A stretch of DNA of 64,000 bases from Siphonodentalium dalli (GCA_032622095.1 CP136061.1:68267127-68331126); one strand, 5' to 3'. Counted from the stretch's first letter, positions 46,240 through 57,299 are shown. The notes: generated by a model not told the origin, from the letters alone. Numbers and translations are program-made.

Positions 46240-46335
46240 TTTGAGGTTGACTTGAGGATTTATCGACCCGAAGAAGTTAATATTCACCGAGGTTGAATAT
46301 TAACTTCCAAAGGTTGATAATTAAATCCTCATGAA
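46240..46335. repeat. Imperfect palindrome
   Basis: GAGGATTTATCGACCCGAAG pairs loosely with TTGATAATTAAATCCTC; inner arms GAAGTTAATATTCA / TGAATATTAACTTC are perfect around CCGAGGT. Confidence 0.8.
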
Positions 46336-46660
46336 ACAAAGTAATAAGTGTTTTATTATATGAGTTACCAATAATATCAAGCCCATTAGGCCTGAAATAC
46401 CTAACTGACCCATGTGTGTATATGTATGGATCCATCAAATGCACAACAAAGTGATTCAATAAGTCAAAATTTAAGAAACAATACCGGTACATGTATGATG
46501 AAGCATATTACCAAACTGCTGAAATGCATTTTTCATGGTGGGAAATTTCACAACATTTTCATGATTATTTGAGAACTCATTATGAAAATCACTTGCAATT
46601 AATTGTTAAGTTTTGACAATTCATGAAAACTGGAGCTTTATTGTTATTTGGGAATTTACA

Positions 46661-46884
46661 TACAGTAATGCTCTAAATAATCGACTCGTTAACCACAGCA
46701 GAATTATGGGTAACTTTTCAGGATTTAGTCAGAAATATGGCTTGTTGCCATTCATCGGAAAGCTCTCGGCGAGAGCTTTCCAATCAATGGCAACAAGCCA
46801 TATTTCCTGACTAAATCATGAAAAGTTACCCATAATTCTGCTGTGGTTAAGGAGTCGATTACTTAGGGCATTATATATACTGTA
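46661..46884. mobile_element. MITE-A, complete
   Basis: TA-CAGTAATGCTCTAAATAAT at the left; the right end GGGCATTATATATACTG-TA carries a 6-base insertion. Central GGAAAGCTCTCGGCGAGAGC fold intact. Confidence 0.9.
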
Positions 46885-47355
46885 TTGGTGTGGGATTAAC
46901 AATTCCTAGTAATAACTCATGATGTCGAGTGAACTTGTTATTAACCCATCATTCCTATTTAAAGGAAAATCCAGTAGAAATCGTGATTTATCAAATCATT
47001 TTCCTTATCATTTTAGTATAGGAAAGTTTATGATCATATAATAATATTATTTAGTGAACAGGAATGTTAATTATCACTTTAACTTTAGTGATCTAACATG
47101 AACTGAATCTCTATGATATAGCAGCATGATGCATATCTATCCATCATCATTATTATAAACAACAATGATAACCACTAGTATTAGTACACAATGAACTATT
47201 AGAACCACACCCAAACACTTGATAGCGTATAACAGATTTCCATTTTAGTTGAGTGTAAGTCCCATGTGTTGATATAGTGATGATATGATTCCCACACTGG
47301 TAAAAATGTGACTGTTTGGTGGGGTCGAATAGATCTGAATACTGGGTGGGTCACA

Positions 47356-47642
47356 TACAATAATGCCCTAAATAATCGACTCCTTAACCACAGCAGAATT
47401 ATGGGTAATTTTTCAGGATTTAGGTGGAAATATGGCTTGTTGCCATTCATCGGAAAGCTCTCACAGAATTATGGGTAATTTTTCAGGATTTAGGCGGAAA
47501 TATGGCTTGTTGCCATTCATCGGAAAGCTCTCACTGAGAGCTTTCCAATGAATGGCAACAAGCCATATTTCCGACTAAATCCTGAAAAATTACCCATAAT
47601 TCTGCTGTGGTTAAGGAGTCGATTATTTAGGGCAATACTGTA
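47356..47642. mobile_element. MITE-A with a 70-bp internal duplication
   Basis: 287 bp. The left-arm segment starting CAGAATTATGGGTAATTT occurs at 47394 and again at 47464, while the right arm has one copy. Otherwise the standard termini. Confidence 0.9.
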
Positions 47643-47764
47643 GAACTGAGTATTAGGTGGGGGCCAAATAAAAAAGACACATTGATCAAGATGATGAACT
47701 ATTTATTCACCTCTTCTTTACTTAATACTCTTTGATGAGTAAATCCCTTAGGAAATGTTTAATT

Positions 47765-48042
47765 TTAACCCTTCAATGACTGGAGCTTCCTGAAATTTTG
47801 CGAAGACCCTGTGCCAATGCATTCTCTTATATATGTGAGTCTCCCACAGGGAGCCTCACATATATAAGAGGATTTATTGGCCTAAAACATTTGCCCTGAC
47901 CTTGTAAGCCAGTGCATTCTCTTATATATATATGTGAGCCCATTGCGAAGTTCCCTATAAGAGACTTGCATATATAAGAGAATGCACTGACACAGGATCT
48001 TTCAATGTTGCACCAGCACAGCTCTTGACATGAAAAGGTTAA
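47765..48042. mobile_element. TTAA-1 MITE with twin hairpins, 278 bp
   Basis: TTAA-CCCTTCAATGACTGGAGC at the left and GACATGAAAAGG-TTAA at the right. Hairpins at 47815-47886 and 47908-47992; the second has a diverged loop. Confidence 0.85.
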
Positions 48043-48059
48043 TAAGTTCAACAAACGCC

Positions 48060-48425
48060 AAAATGAGTTCAGCCAAACTCAGAATCGCAGGTTCCAATTG
48101 TGGTTAATATCTGTGCCAAGTTTAAAAAAAATTTACCAGAAATGACAGAATACAGGTTCGGACAAATACGCATCCCAGAATGTATGATTCTATGTTGAAA
48201 AATGGCAATCTCTGTCAAAATAAGTCCGACCAAACTCAAAATTGCACGTGAGCAGGTTCCCATGCTGGTTGATATATGCGCCAAGTTTTAAAAAAATTGA
48301 CAAGAAATTGACAGAATATATACAGGCTCGGACAAAGTTCCGGATGGATGGACGCCTGCACGGATGAGGGTCATTATTATAGTCATCAGACGGAATGTCA
48401 GGGGACAACGAGGAAACTGACCAAG
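48060..48425. repeat. 'AAATTTACC/GACAGAATACAGG' family block, two units
   Basis: Two units with CAGGTTCC(C/A)A, TTAATATCTGTGCCAAG, GACAGAATA and GCTCGGACAAA, ending GACGCCTGCACGGATGAGG. Related to 1840-2380. Confidence 0.65.
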
Positions 48426-48448
48426 CCTGGAAATAGTGTGGCTATCAT

Positions 48449-48719
48449 TTGCTGAATGAGGTTCCCAGAGGGTGAATTTAGTGAGGCTATCCTGAATGGC
48501 AAGCTAGCATCACCAAATTCACCCTCTGGGGACCTCATTCTGCTTAGGCCTCAACTGCTATGAGAGGCCTAGGATCATATTGAAGTTCCCCAGTTGAATT
48601 TGGTGATATTCACCCATTATTCACCTCAATTATGCATCATTTCCTCTGCAAATTATGGACATAGATACTGAACAGAAGGGAAAAAGTAACTAAAAACTAT
48701 GTTAATCTGAGACTATAGA
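48449..48719. mobile_element. MITE-C, left part of a split copy
   Basis: Heads GCTGAATGAGGTTCCCAGAG / CTCTGGGGACCTCATTCTGC, then GGCCTCAACTGCTATGAG and GACTATAGATA, where it is broken by the composite insertion. It resumes at 51344 with CTTCCCAGAAGATGAGGCC. Confidence 0.85.
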
Positions 48720-48867
48720 TACAGTAATGCCCTAAATAATCGACTCCTTAACCACAGCATAATTATGGTATGATATGGTGACCTGCGCTTTGTAAGGTTT
48801 GATCAATCTTTTACTGAAAATTAACACTGCATTCCCCGTTCAAATGTTGCCACTGTACCTCCCTCTT

Positions 48868-51018
48868 AAATAATAATAATAATAATAATAGAGAACATTT
48901 ATATAGCGCTTTTCCCAAAAGGCCCAAAGCGCTCGGCCACAACACAAGTTCACGCACAAATATGCAATATACAAGTGGGTCAAGTAATAATCATATGCAG
49001 AACTAAGAGGCATCACTCTCAGGGACGACGTTTCCATAGTAGAATTTGAAAAGTTCCGATTTAAGTAATGTTTTAAAAGTGTCCATGGTATCGGCTTTCT
49101 TTGTGTCGGCCTGTAGCCCATTCCAAACGGACGGAGCATGATATTCAAATGATCGTCTTCCGTAGTTTTCCGAGTCACGTCTAGGAACAGCCATCAGATT
49201 TAGATCTTCTGATCGCAATTCGCGCGGCGGAGAGTACATATTGAGAATAGAGTCAATATAAACCGGCAAAGGCTTTGTGATGTCATTTGAGAATTTCTTA
49301 TAACAAAAAGTGGCACATTTATAATCAATTCGAGCTTCAATTGGAAGATAGTGTAGTTTCGCGAGAAGAGGTGTGACGTGGTCAAATTTATGTTTTCGTA
49401 GAGCAATGCGAGCCGAAATGTTAATTATTCTCTGCAGCTTTGCCAATTGATCTTGTGGCAGACCAGCGAATAGAGCATTGCAATAATCCAGTCGTGAAAA
49501 TACAAATGAAGAGATCAAAGTCTTCGTGGATTCTACCGACAGATGTGATCGCATATGAGAAATACGCTGAAGTTCCAGAAATAAGGACTTGCACAGTGTG
49601 TTTATATGGGACTTCATGGACAGTCCTTTGTCTAAAATCACTCCTAAATTGTTGGCGTTATCTGAGAATTCGATGTCGGCGCTGCCAATGCGTAGGGAGG
49701 TAACCTTGATAGCTTTTAAATGCTGATCCGTACCACAAAACATTAGTTCAGTTTTGTTCTCGTTGATGTGAAGTTTGTTCACCTCCATCCACTGTTTGAC
49801 TTGCATCACCCCTGACTGCAAATGTGCGAGTTTTAAGTCTATATCGCACTGCTTAAAAGAAATGAACATCTGGGTATCATCAGCATACATGTGGTAGCTG
49901 ATACCGTTACCAGCTATTATGCTTCCGAGAGGTTGTGTGTATGCCGAATATAAAACGGGTCCCAGAACTGACCCCTGTGGAACACCGTAATGAATAGATC
50001 GCGATTTCGAACACGCGTCACCAATCACCACAGTTTGCGTCCGACCAGTTAGATAAGAAGTGAACCAGGAGAGGACTGTGCCAGAAACTCCAAATGTATC
50101 TGCCTCCGTTCGCGTTTAGCTTCCACGATCTCCTCTGTCAACCAAGGTGCAGACGTCCTACTTTTAGCGGTGTGTGTTGTTAAAGGGGCATGCTTATTTA
50201 TGAGTGTGAGAAGTTTAGAATTTAAATCATTAGTCAGTTCAGCGCATGTTGATGTATTCAAAGAATTCATGACATCTGACAAGTCACTGGAGAATGCAAG
50301 AGAATCTATGGGCTACACATTTCGAGATGTAATAGTTCGTTTTAGAGCTGACACAGGTTTAGCACAATCCACATTAAATTGAACTATATAATGATCCGAT
50401 TTCGTTTTGTCGAACACCTGTGGTCTGATAGTGTTGGTCGGGTCTTCCCTTATTATCACCCAGTCCAGAATATGCAGCTTCTTATGTGTTGGCTTATCAA
50501 CAACTTGCGAAAGTCCAACTCCAGCAAGTGTTGATTTGAGATCCTGAACATTTAGGTCAGTGATTGAGTCGTAATGCAGGTTGATATCACCAAGAATCAC
50601 GATGTGGCCTTCGATCACGCAGTAGTGTTCAATCAGAGTTATGAAGTCCTTAAGAAAATCGGATAACTTAAGTTTGTTCTTTTTACTTGGAGGGGGTCTA
50701 TATATACATACACATATCACTGGACATATCACATAGCCTCGAATGTAGAGAATTTTGTGATGGGATTATATTTCACAATGCAGTTCACTTTATGGGCAAC
50801 TGAAATACCACCACCACCCTTTCCCTTCTTTCGTGGAAAAGACACTAGATGGTACCCTTCCGGAGTTGCCTCATGAATACGGACTTCGTCGCCAGAGTCT
50901 CTAAACCAGGTTTCTGTTAGAAAGAATAAATCACTGCCACTTTCACTGATAAGATCGCTCACAAAGTGAGTTTTGTTCCTGGCAGACTGACAGTTAAAAA
51001 GTGATATGTCAAGATATA
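48868..51018 (-). mobile_element. CR1/L2-like LINE, 5'-truncated and internally deleted
   Basis: Minus orientation. 3' end: AGCGCTTTGGGCCTTTTGGG, GCGCTATATAAATGTT and an ATT microsatellite (48868-48890), typical of CR1/L2-type elements. The 5' end starts just inside the endonuclease at about 51018. Inserted in sequence matching 39280-39330, with no clear target duplication. Confidence 0.9.
49003..50996 (-). pseudogene. LINE ORF2 remnant: APE endonuclease plus part of reverse transcriptase
   Basis: Four frames. 50996-50729: C-Q-S-A-R-N-K, L-T-E-T-W-F, G-Y-H-L-V (endonuclease N-terminus). 50732-50313: G-D-I-N, L-D-W-V-I and S-D-H-Y (endonuclease C-terminus). 50282-50090: I-N-K-H-A-P-L, A-P-W-L, K-R-E-R-R linker. 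50100-49003: S-W-F-T-S-Y-L-T-G-R-T-Q, G-V-P-Q-G-S-V-L-G-P, Y-A-D-D catalytic box, then the C-terminal L-D-Y-C-N and L-H-Y-L-P. The part of the reverse transcriptase between K-R-E-R-R and S-W-F, which a complete member should carry, is absent. Frameshifts near 50730 and 50100 and a stop near 50313 make it non-functional. Confidence 0.92.
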
Positions 51019-51176
51019 TGCCTTTCTAGACATGTGACATTGCATGGTACAGGTATATTGGGATTTTATGCATTCATCAATCTACTTTTATGACCAGAAT
51101 GTGTGACAAGCATGCAATTAACAGCATTAACCCTTCATTTACTAAATGGATTGACTCTCCCATTCAGTTATAAAAA

Positions 51177-51343
51177 TACAGTAATGCCCTAAATAATCAA
51201 CTCCTTAACCACAGCAGAATCATGGGTAATTTTTCAGGATTTAGTCAAAAATATGGCAAGAAGACGTATTTTCGACTAAATCCTGAAAAATTACCCATAA
51301 TTCTGCTGTGGTTGAGGAGTCGATTATTTAGGGCATTACTGTA
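51177..51343. mobile_element. MITE-A, internally deleted, right end of the composite
   Basis: TA-CAGTAATGCCCTAAATAAT to GGGCATTACTG-TA, 167 bp; the GGAAAGCTCTC centre is lost (ATATGGCAAGAAGACG). Left flank is MITE-B sequence, right flank MITE-C. Confidence 0.9.
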
Positions 51344-51487
51344 CTTCCCAGAAGATGAGGCCTATAACCTATAACAATGAGGTCCCCAGATAGTAAATTT
51401 GGTGATGCTAGCCAACTGTGCGGGGTAGCATCACTAAATTCACCCTCTGAGGACCTCATTCTGCAAATGTCAGGCACACTACTTCCA
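51344..51487. mobile_element. MITE-C, right part of the split copy
   Basis: CTTCCCAGAAGATGAGGCCT then AATGAGGTCCCCAGATAG, with the mirrored arm CTCTGAGGACCTCATTCTGC. Continues 48449-48719. Confidence 0.85.
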
Positions 51488-51544
51488 ATCTTGAAACTGA
51501 CCTGTGGATTTAAAACCATTTCTTTACAAAACACTCATTGACAA

Positions 51545-51762
51545 GTAGCTCAGGAAATGTACAGATAAGAGGTCATTTGTTGAACTTATTATCTGTACAT
51601 TTCCCCACAATGAATAGGTCTCCTTCTGCAACTGTGTTATCTTTTTGTCTATTTGTTGTCTGCTCATATTTCCTTAACAACCCTCCAGATGAATAATAGA
51701 CAATTCCAAAGTATACTTTTATAACTGAATGTAAGAATCCCTTTAGTACAGAACGGGTTAAT
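51545..51762. mobile_element. MITE-B, ending GAACGGG-TTAA
   Basis: Central hairpin GGAAATGTACAGATAAGAGG / TTATCTGTACATTTCC, then GTATACTTTTATAACTGAAT. Again the MITE-A target TA is empty. Confidence 0.75.
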
Positions 51763-51764
51763 AC

Positions 51765-52935
51765 TTTGTATCCTGCATGAGTTGTCAAGAGACAATACGT
51801 CCACCTTGAACACAAGAGCAAATAGGCAATAAACATCCGCTTATTTAAGCATCCCACTTGATCGGGTGACATATGCACGGAAAGCAACTAGGATACAAAT
51901 CTTAAATTCATCGAAGAGAATTCACATAATAGCCATGATGTCATAACTTATTTAAAGAATTTTGGTTTCCTAATCAAATTGCCCACTTTAAATTCATCAT
52001 GACGAATCCCAAACTCATTAATCGCTTCAGTTTGTGCGACAAAAATGTTTTATAAATTTTGGTGATCCACCCTCATCACAGGTTCCAATGGTTCCACTTT
52101 GGCAACTTTGAATCTTAGCTTAGATTCCCTGTTTTGCGGAAATCGATAACAAAAAAGCTTTTATCAAGTTTTTTGCCCCTGACCCATCGCATTTTTGAAC
52201 CATGCTTTTGGATTCGCTATATCATGTAGATGACTAAACATATATATTTAATTTGTAATTATATGTTGTATGTATGACTATATATGGACATATCTTGCCT
52301 GTAATAAACACAATACAATACAATAAGTTTGGTGGAAATCGACGATAAAATATTTTATAATTTTTGCACCCTTCACGATCCCATCTCTTACATGGACTTC
52401 GGTATCATTAAAACAACACAGCAAACCTCCACTTTTCCATCCTTGACTCCAATCTTCTCGTAAAAAGTTACCACTGTTAGACCCCTTTTGATCCCTACAG
52501 ATAAATGGTCCCCCATTAATTTCTATAGGGCAGACATTTGGCAGACATTCGTAAACATATATTAGATGAATGCTAGTGGTATTTATTGTTTCATGATGAA
52601 GAAAATTGTGGAATGTCTAAATTCTATGACGTGAATATTAAGTATTAAAAGTTTGCAATTATCTCTCATAACTCAACCTATTTTATCCCCATAACTGGGC
52701 TGGAGTGTTAAGCAAGCATTACTGGCACTAATTTGGGGCTCCAAACCACCATATATGAGAATTCATTGGCACAGGGTTTTTCGTAAAATTTCAATAAGCT
52801 CCAGTCATGGAAGGGATCTGGGTTAAATTAAAATGTGAGGTATGTGCAAACTGAAGTGAAAAATTTCAGTCACTTACTGGTCACGACTAGGCTAGAAATT
52901 ATTCCTATCTGGGAAGAATCGATATGTGTGTTCCT
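51765..52935. other. No gene recognised
   Basis: AT-rich. A partial TTAA-1 right half lies at about 52745-52832 (ATTCATTGGCACAGGG, CTCCAGTCATGGAAGGG, TTAA). The CAATACAATACAAT run near 52311 is a simple repeat. Confidence 0.5.
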
Positions 52936-52937
52936 GT

Positions 52938-53507
52938 TTAAAGGGACCCAAGGTACTTGCAGTGGGTAAATGTGTAAAAAATATGAAAGTCTGTAAAAAC
53001 ATCTCCACTAAAGGGACCCAAGGCACTCGCGGTAGGGAAATGTTAAACAAATATAAAAGTCAGAATACAAACATCACCACTAAAGGGACCCAAGGCACTC
53101 GCAGTAGGGAAATGTTAAACAAATATAAAAGTCTGTAAAAACATCACCACTAAAGGGACCCAAGGCACTCGCAGTAGGGAAATGTTAAACAAATATAAAA
53201 GTCTGTAAAAACATCACCACTAAAGGGACCCAAGGCACTCGCAGTGGGGAAATGTACAAAAAATATAAAAGTCAGAATACAAACATCACCACTAAAGGGA
53301 CCCAAGGCACTCGCAGTAGGGAAATGTTAAACAAATATAAAAGTCTGTAAAAACATCACCACTAAAGGGACCCAAGGCACTCGCAGTGGGGAAATGTACA
53401 AAAAATATAAAAGTCTGTAAAAACATCACCACGAAAGGGACCCAAGGCACTCGCAGTGGGTAATTGTGCAACAAATATAAAAGTCAGAATATAAACATCA
53501 CCACCAA
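52938..53507. repeat. 70-72-bp minisatellite, eight copies
   Basis: Unit starts AAAGGGACCCAAGGCACTCG, then CAGTAGGGAAATGTTAAAC or CAGTGGGGAAATGTACAAA, then AAAAGTCTGTAAAAACATCA. Starts of AAGGG near 52941, 53011, 53083, 53153, 53223, 53295, 53365 and 53435. Two unit variants (72 and 70 bp, CAGAATACAAACATC versus CTGTAAAAACATC) are interspersed. Confidence 0.93.
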
Positions 53508-53509
53508 AA

Positions 53510-54305
53510 AGAACATGAAGAAATAGATAAACTTTGTTTTTATACCAATTATTGACGAAAATTCGCATGTTGAAACCTTTATGTAAACAAAACTGTATGT
53601 GGTAAGTTCAAATATTTTAGTCTAAATTTGTTTTCAGATTATTTTTCAATGCTTTGACTACAAGAGACATGAATCCAAACATGAAGGGAATAAGCAACAA
53701 TAAAACTTGACTCTTTTTATACCAACAATGCCAACACAATAAAATTCAACACATGCAATATGTTCTTGACTCAGTGCATAAATTTATGATTTTACCCAAT
53801 ACAAATTTTATTTAAATCTGAGAAATTGAGGATCTGAAATTAGATAAATTCCCAATACTGTAGACACTTAACTTGAAAAATATCTAATGAATCTGGGAAA
53901 GGTTTTCTGTAATGAGAATGTTAAGATGGGAATAAAAGTGGAAAGAATTTTTCACAATCATCCCTGAAAAGCTACCCAGGATTTTGAAATGTTGATTTTA
54001 TAGGTATACCTTGATATAATGATTCGATGTAGTTTGGAGAACATTGTAAACATATAATATTCCATCAAACAAATAGTTATGAGAACATTGTAGACATTCA
54101 ATTACTGATAACAAATAGTTATAAAAGCATAAAATTCTCACATCTATAATCCTACGGTATATGAAATATTACTGAACAAAGGCTCAGGTACAGGGGCTTG
54201 TACCACGCTCCCCTGTCTCCAGCACTGGCCTTATGGGACTATGTGTCATCCCTGTATATGTGCTTACTGTATGTCATGGTAATATACATGAGATGAGGGA
54301 AACAA
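53510..54305. other. No gene recognised
   Basis: AT-rich sequence, no repeats I can assign and no convincing frames. Confidence 0.45.
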
Positions 54306-54308
54306 GAA

Positions 54309-54309
<1 letters not shown>

Positions 54310-54353
<44 letters not shown>
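54310..54353. repeat. Homopolymer run of 44 C
   Basis: Uninterrupted C from 54310 to 54353 in otherwise AT-rich DNA. Length is unreliable in any sequencing technology. Confidence 0.9.
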
Positions 54354-54354
<1 letters not shown>

Positions 54355-55078
54355 ATCAGACGTGAATTAATATTCCAACAGTAAGATATCTGTAGGATTT
54401 TGCAATTTACTAGTAAAATGAACAAGAAGATCTAACATACAGTATTTAGTAGATTTATCTGAGCAAAATGTATCAATGGCGGGACAGATTGATTGATAGA
54501 TAGATTGATATTACCATCCAAATGATCCAATGCCCATCAATTCCATTTCTATCTATATCATTTGATTTATTTTTTAAAGCATTACTATCCTCATGAAACA
54601 ACAAAACTCTATCGGAAAGCCACCCATATTGTGATCACAATGATCCAAGTCCCATAAAAATCGCGTAATAAATAAGCTGAGAAATAAATAAATAATACCA
54701 CCACCGGTTGTCGGCTATCTGCATCGCAAAACCTCGCATGACGTCAAGCGAGGTAAACTAATTAAAAACAGGAAATCGGAGTCTGAGTTAATTATGTCTA
54801 CCTACATGTATATGGCGATGGAAAATCCGGAATCGACATCAGCGCATGAGTGTAATGGAATTACTGCGGGGCATATCAATAGCATTGTGTACACATGGTG
54901 AATTGTCATCGCGTGGTGAGTTATCTTCACTTGTGATTTGTCTTAAGTGCTGTTTGGAAAGTTACGGTATTGTTTTGACAAAACCTTTTTTTTATTCTGG
55001 TGCGTGTTCGCGATGTTGTTTTAATTTTCCGTATATATGCCCCGAGTGTCCCGTATTTACAATCATTCATTCGTGACA

Positions 55079-55212
55079 ATGCCATATAAATGCAGTGTTT
55101 TCGGCTGTGGCCGCTCTAGTGACTCTCAGTTAGGTATATGCTGTATTCATTTCCAAACGATGTTCGTTTACGTGACATTTGGCGGGATTTCTGTGGGAAA
55201 TCTGTTGCGTAA
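55079..55212 (+). pseudogene. THAP zinc-finger fragment with a one-base frameshift
   Basis: ATG at 55079, then M-P-Y-K-C-S-V-F-G-C-G: the C-x4-C and start of a THAP (C2CH) domain. After I-H-F the frame shifts by one base near 55152 and continues as F-P-N-D-V-R-L-R-D-I-W-R-D-F-C-G-K to a stop at 55212. H-x-F-P and L-R-x-x-W are conserved THAP residues; the later C-x2-H is missing. Likely from a P-element/THAP9-like transposon or a dead host THAP gene. AATAAAGAGCGTT just downstream (55238) recurs nearby. Confidence 0.65.
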
Positions 55213-55421
55213 AATCAGAAACCGATTACATATACCAAATAAAGAGCGTTTAATTTGACGAGTCAGTCATGGTTACGAATACATACAATTGCAGTTAAAG
55301 TGGGGAGTATGTTGATGAATAATTCACGATGACAACTATTCTAAGCCATTTCCTTCACCATGGCTCAATAAAGAGCGTTCCATGTTAAGAGTTTTCCTAA
55401 TATGGTATGATTAAAAAGAGT

Positions 55422-57299
55422 TTAACTCTTTCGCTGCCACCCGCCACCACAGACGGACCCCCCAGTGCCACGCATCCTGTACATATATCCATGTATTTTA
55501 GGTATATATGGGTAATACATTATATCTCAAGCAGTTTCTAATATAATTAGTTGAAACTTCACATGTATATAGACATAGGTATACCCTGTCGAATGCCGCC
55601 GTGGACACGCCCACCAATGTCACGTGACATTTGCGGCCATCTTGGATTAGTGGATATTTGTCGGTATATGTACAGTTTGTGTAGGTATGAATGTGTTGTT
55701 TGTTTTTTAATTTTCAACCCAATTATACGATGTCCAACTGTGGAACAGTAAGGTACACAGGAGTAACATATATGAAGCCACTTTGGACATAACATAGGTC
55801 ACATGACCTTGGCGTCCATCTTGGATTTATGCAAGTTGCCACCTATTTGTAGCAAAATGGGATACAATGGCGCACTTTGTTGAGTTCGTGCTTTTGTTTC
55901 TTGAATATTCCCTGATAGGTACAATTCCAAATATAGATATATATATATAACCACACCCATATGTATATATACCTGCAGGGGACATATGACCCTACTCCGC
56001 CCCTTATAAGTCATGTGATCTTGACGGCCATCTTGAATTTCAGGAAAATTGGGTTTTACGATGATTTATGTGAAATATATGGGGCACGCGGGCGAACGCA
56101 TGGTCAACTCACCAGCATAATTAATTTAGTTGCCTGTTATCACCACTAAAACGATACAATATACAAGGGTTGTTCAAAACCAGTAAAGGTGTATTATAAA
56201 TAATAGGTATAAGTATCTTATGCGCCGCAAGCGCCCTCGATCATTAGAGTATAGAGGTTAGTTACCCACCGCCACCCTATCCCGCCACCCATAGTATATG
56301 TTATGCGCCGCAAGCGCCCCTATAGAGGCTACTGCCCATATAAATAATAGGTATCAGTATCTTATGCGCCGCATGCGCCCCTCGATCATTAGAGTGTAGA
56401 TGTTAGTTACCCACCGACCTCCCCATCCCGCCAACATAGTATCTTATGCGCCGCAGGCGCCCCTATAGAGGCTACTGCCACATAAATAATAGGTATAAGT
56501 ATCTTATGCACCGCAGGCGCCCCTCGATCATTAGAGTGTAAAGGTTAGTTACCCACCCACCTCCCCATCCCGCCACCCATAGTATCTTATGCACCGCAGG
56601 CGCCCCCATAGAGGATACTGCCACATAAATAAAAGGTATAAGTATCTTATGCGCCGCCGGCGTCCCACGACCATTAGAGTATAGAGGTTAGTTAAGCAAC
56701 CAACAACCCCATCCCGCCACCTATAGTATATTATGCGCCGCAGGCGCCCCATATAGAGGCTACTGCCCACATAAATAATAGGTATAAGTTTCTTATGCAC
56801 CACAGGCACCCTCGATCATTAGAGTATAGAGGTTAGTTACCCACCCACCACCCCATCCCGCCACCCATAGTATCTTATGCGCCGCAGGCGACCCTATAGA
56901 GGCTACTGCCCACATAAATAATAGGTATAAGTGTCTAATGCGCCGCAGGCGCCCCTCGATCATTAGAGTATAGAGGTAATAACAATAACTTCTTCAGTCC
57001 TGAGTCTTTTGCGAGCAGCCATTTTCGACTGATAACCACGTGCTAACAACAATGACGCAATATTCCGGCTCTGACTGTACTCCCATAACGTCAGAAATAG
57101 CATGACCTTGAGGACATTTTCGCTTTAAATTGTTCGCAAACAACAGTACTACAGATAAATACATTGTACACTGTCAAACATGCCAGAAAGAATAGATTTA
57201 TATCCCATACATTAGACTAGATACCAAATTCGCAAAAATACGCGATTGGCAGCGTCTCCGAAGTTCGCAAAAATGCGCGTTTGGCAGCGAAAGAGTTAA
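55422..57299. mobile_element. TTAA-5 element, 1.88 kb, carrying a minisatellite
   Basis: TTAA-CTCTTTCGCTGCCA at 55422 and TGGCAGCGAAAGAG-TTAA at 57299: perfect 14-base TIR plus TTAA. The left interior has three spaced copies of a GTCAC(G/A)TGAC..GGCCATCTTG-like motif (55619, 55797, 56011). The right interior holds the array at 56195-56990. No transposase frame. Confidence 0.85.
56195..56990. repeat. ~145-bp minisatellite with GCGCCGCAGGCGC cores
   Basis: About 5.5 units. Each has AATAATAGGTATAAGTATCT, TATGCGCCGCAGGCGCCCC, TCGATCATTAGAGTATAGAG, CCACCCCATCCCGCCACC and a second GCGCCGCAGGCGC. Unit starts near 56195, 56340, 56483, 56626, 56773 and 56917. Confidence 0.92.

Larger units (their letters stand above)
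48718..51343. mobile_element. Composite insertion bounded by two MITE-A ends, containing a LINE
   Basis: Left end TA-CAGTAATGCCCTAAATAAT (48718-48769, one arm only), right end a MITE-A (51177-51343) finishing GGGCATTACTG-TA. The interior minus the LINE is colinear, in reverse complement, with 39143-39404. The MITE-C host sequence joins exactly across it at TA, as shown by the empty copy at 41941-41970. Interpreted as co-transposition of two MITE-A ends with intervening DNA. Confidence 0.8.

Noticed and set aside
49440-49703. Plus-strand 87-codon frame
   Set aside because: Antisense shadow of the LINE reverse transcriptase.
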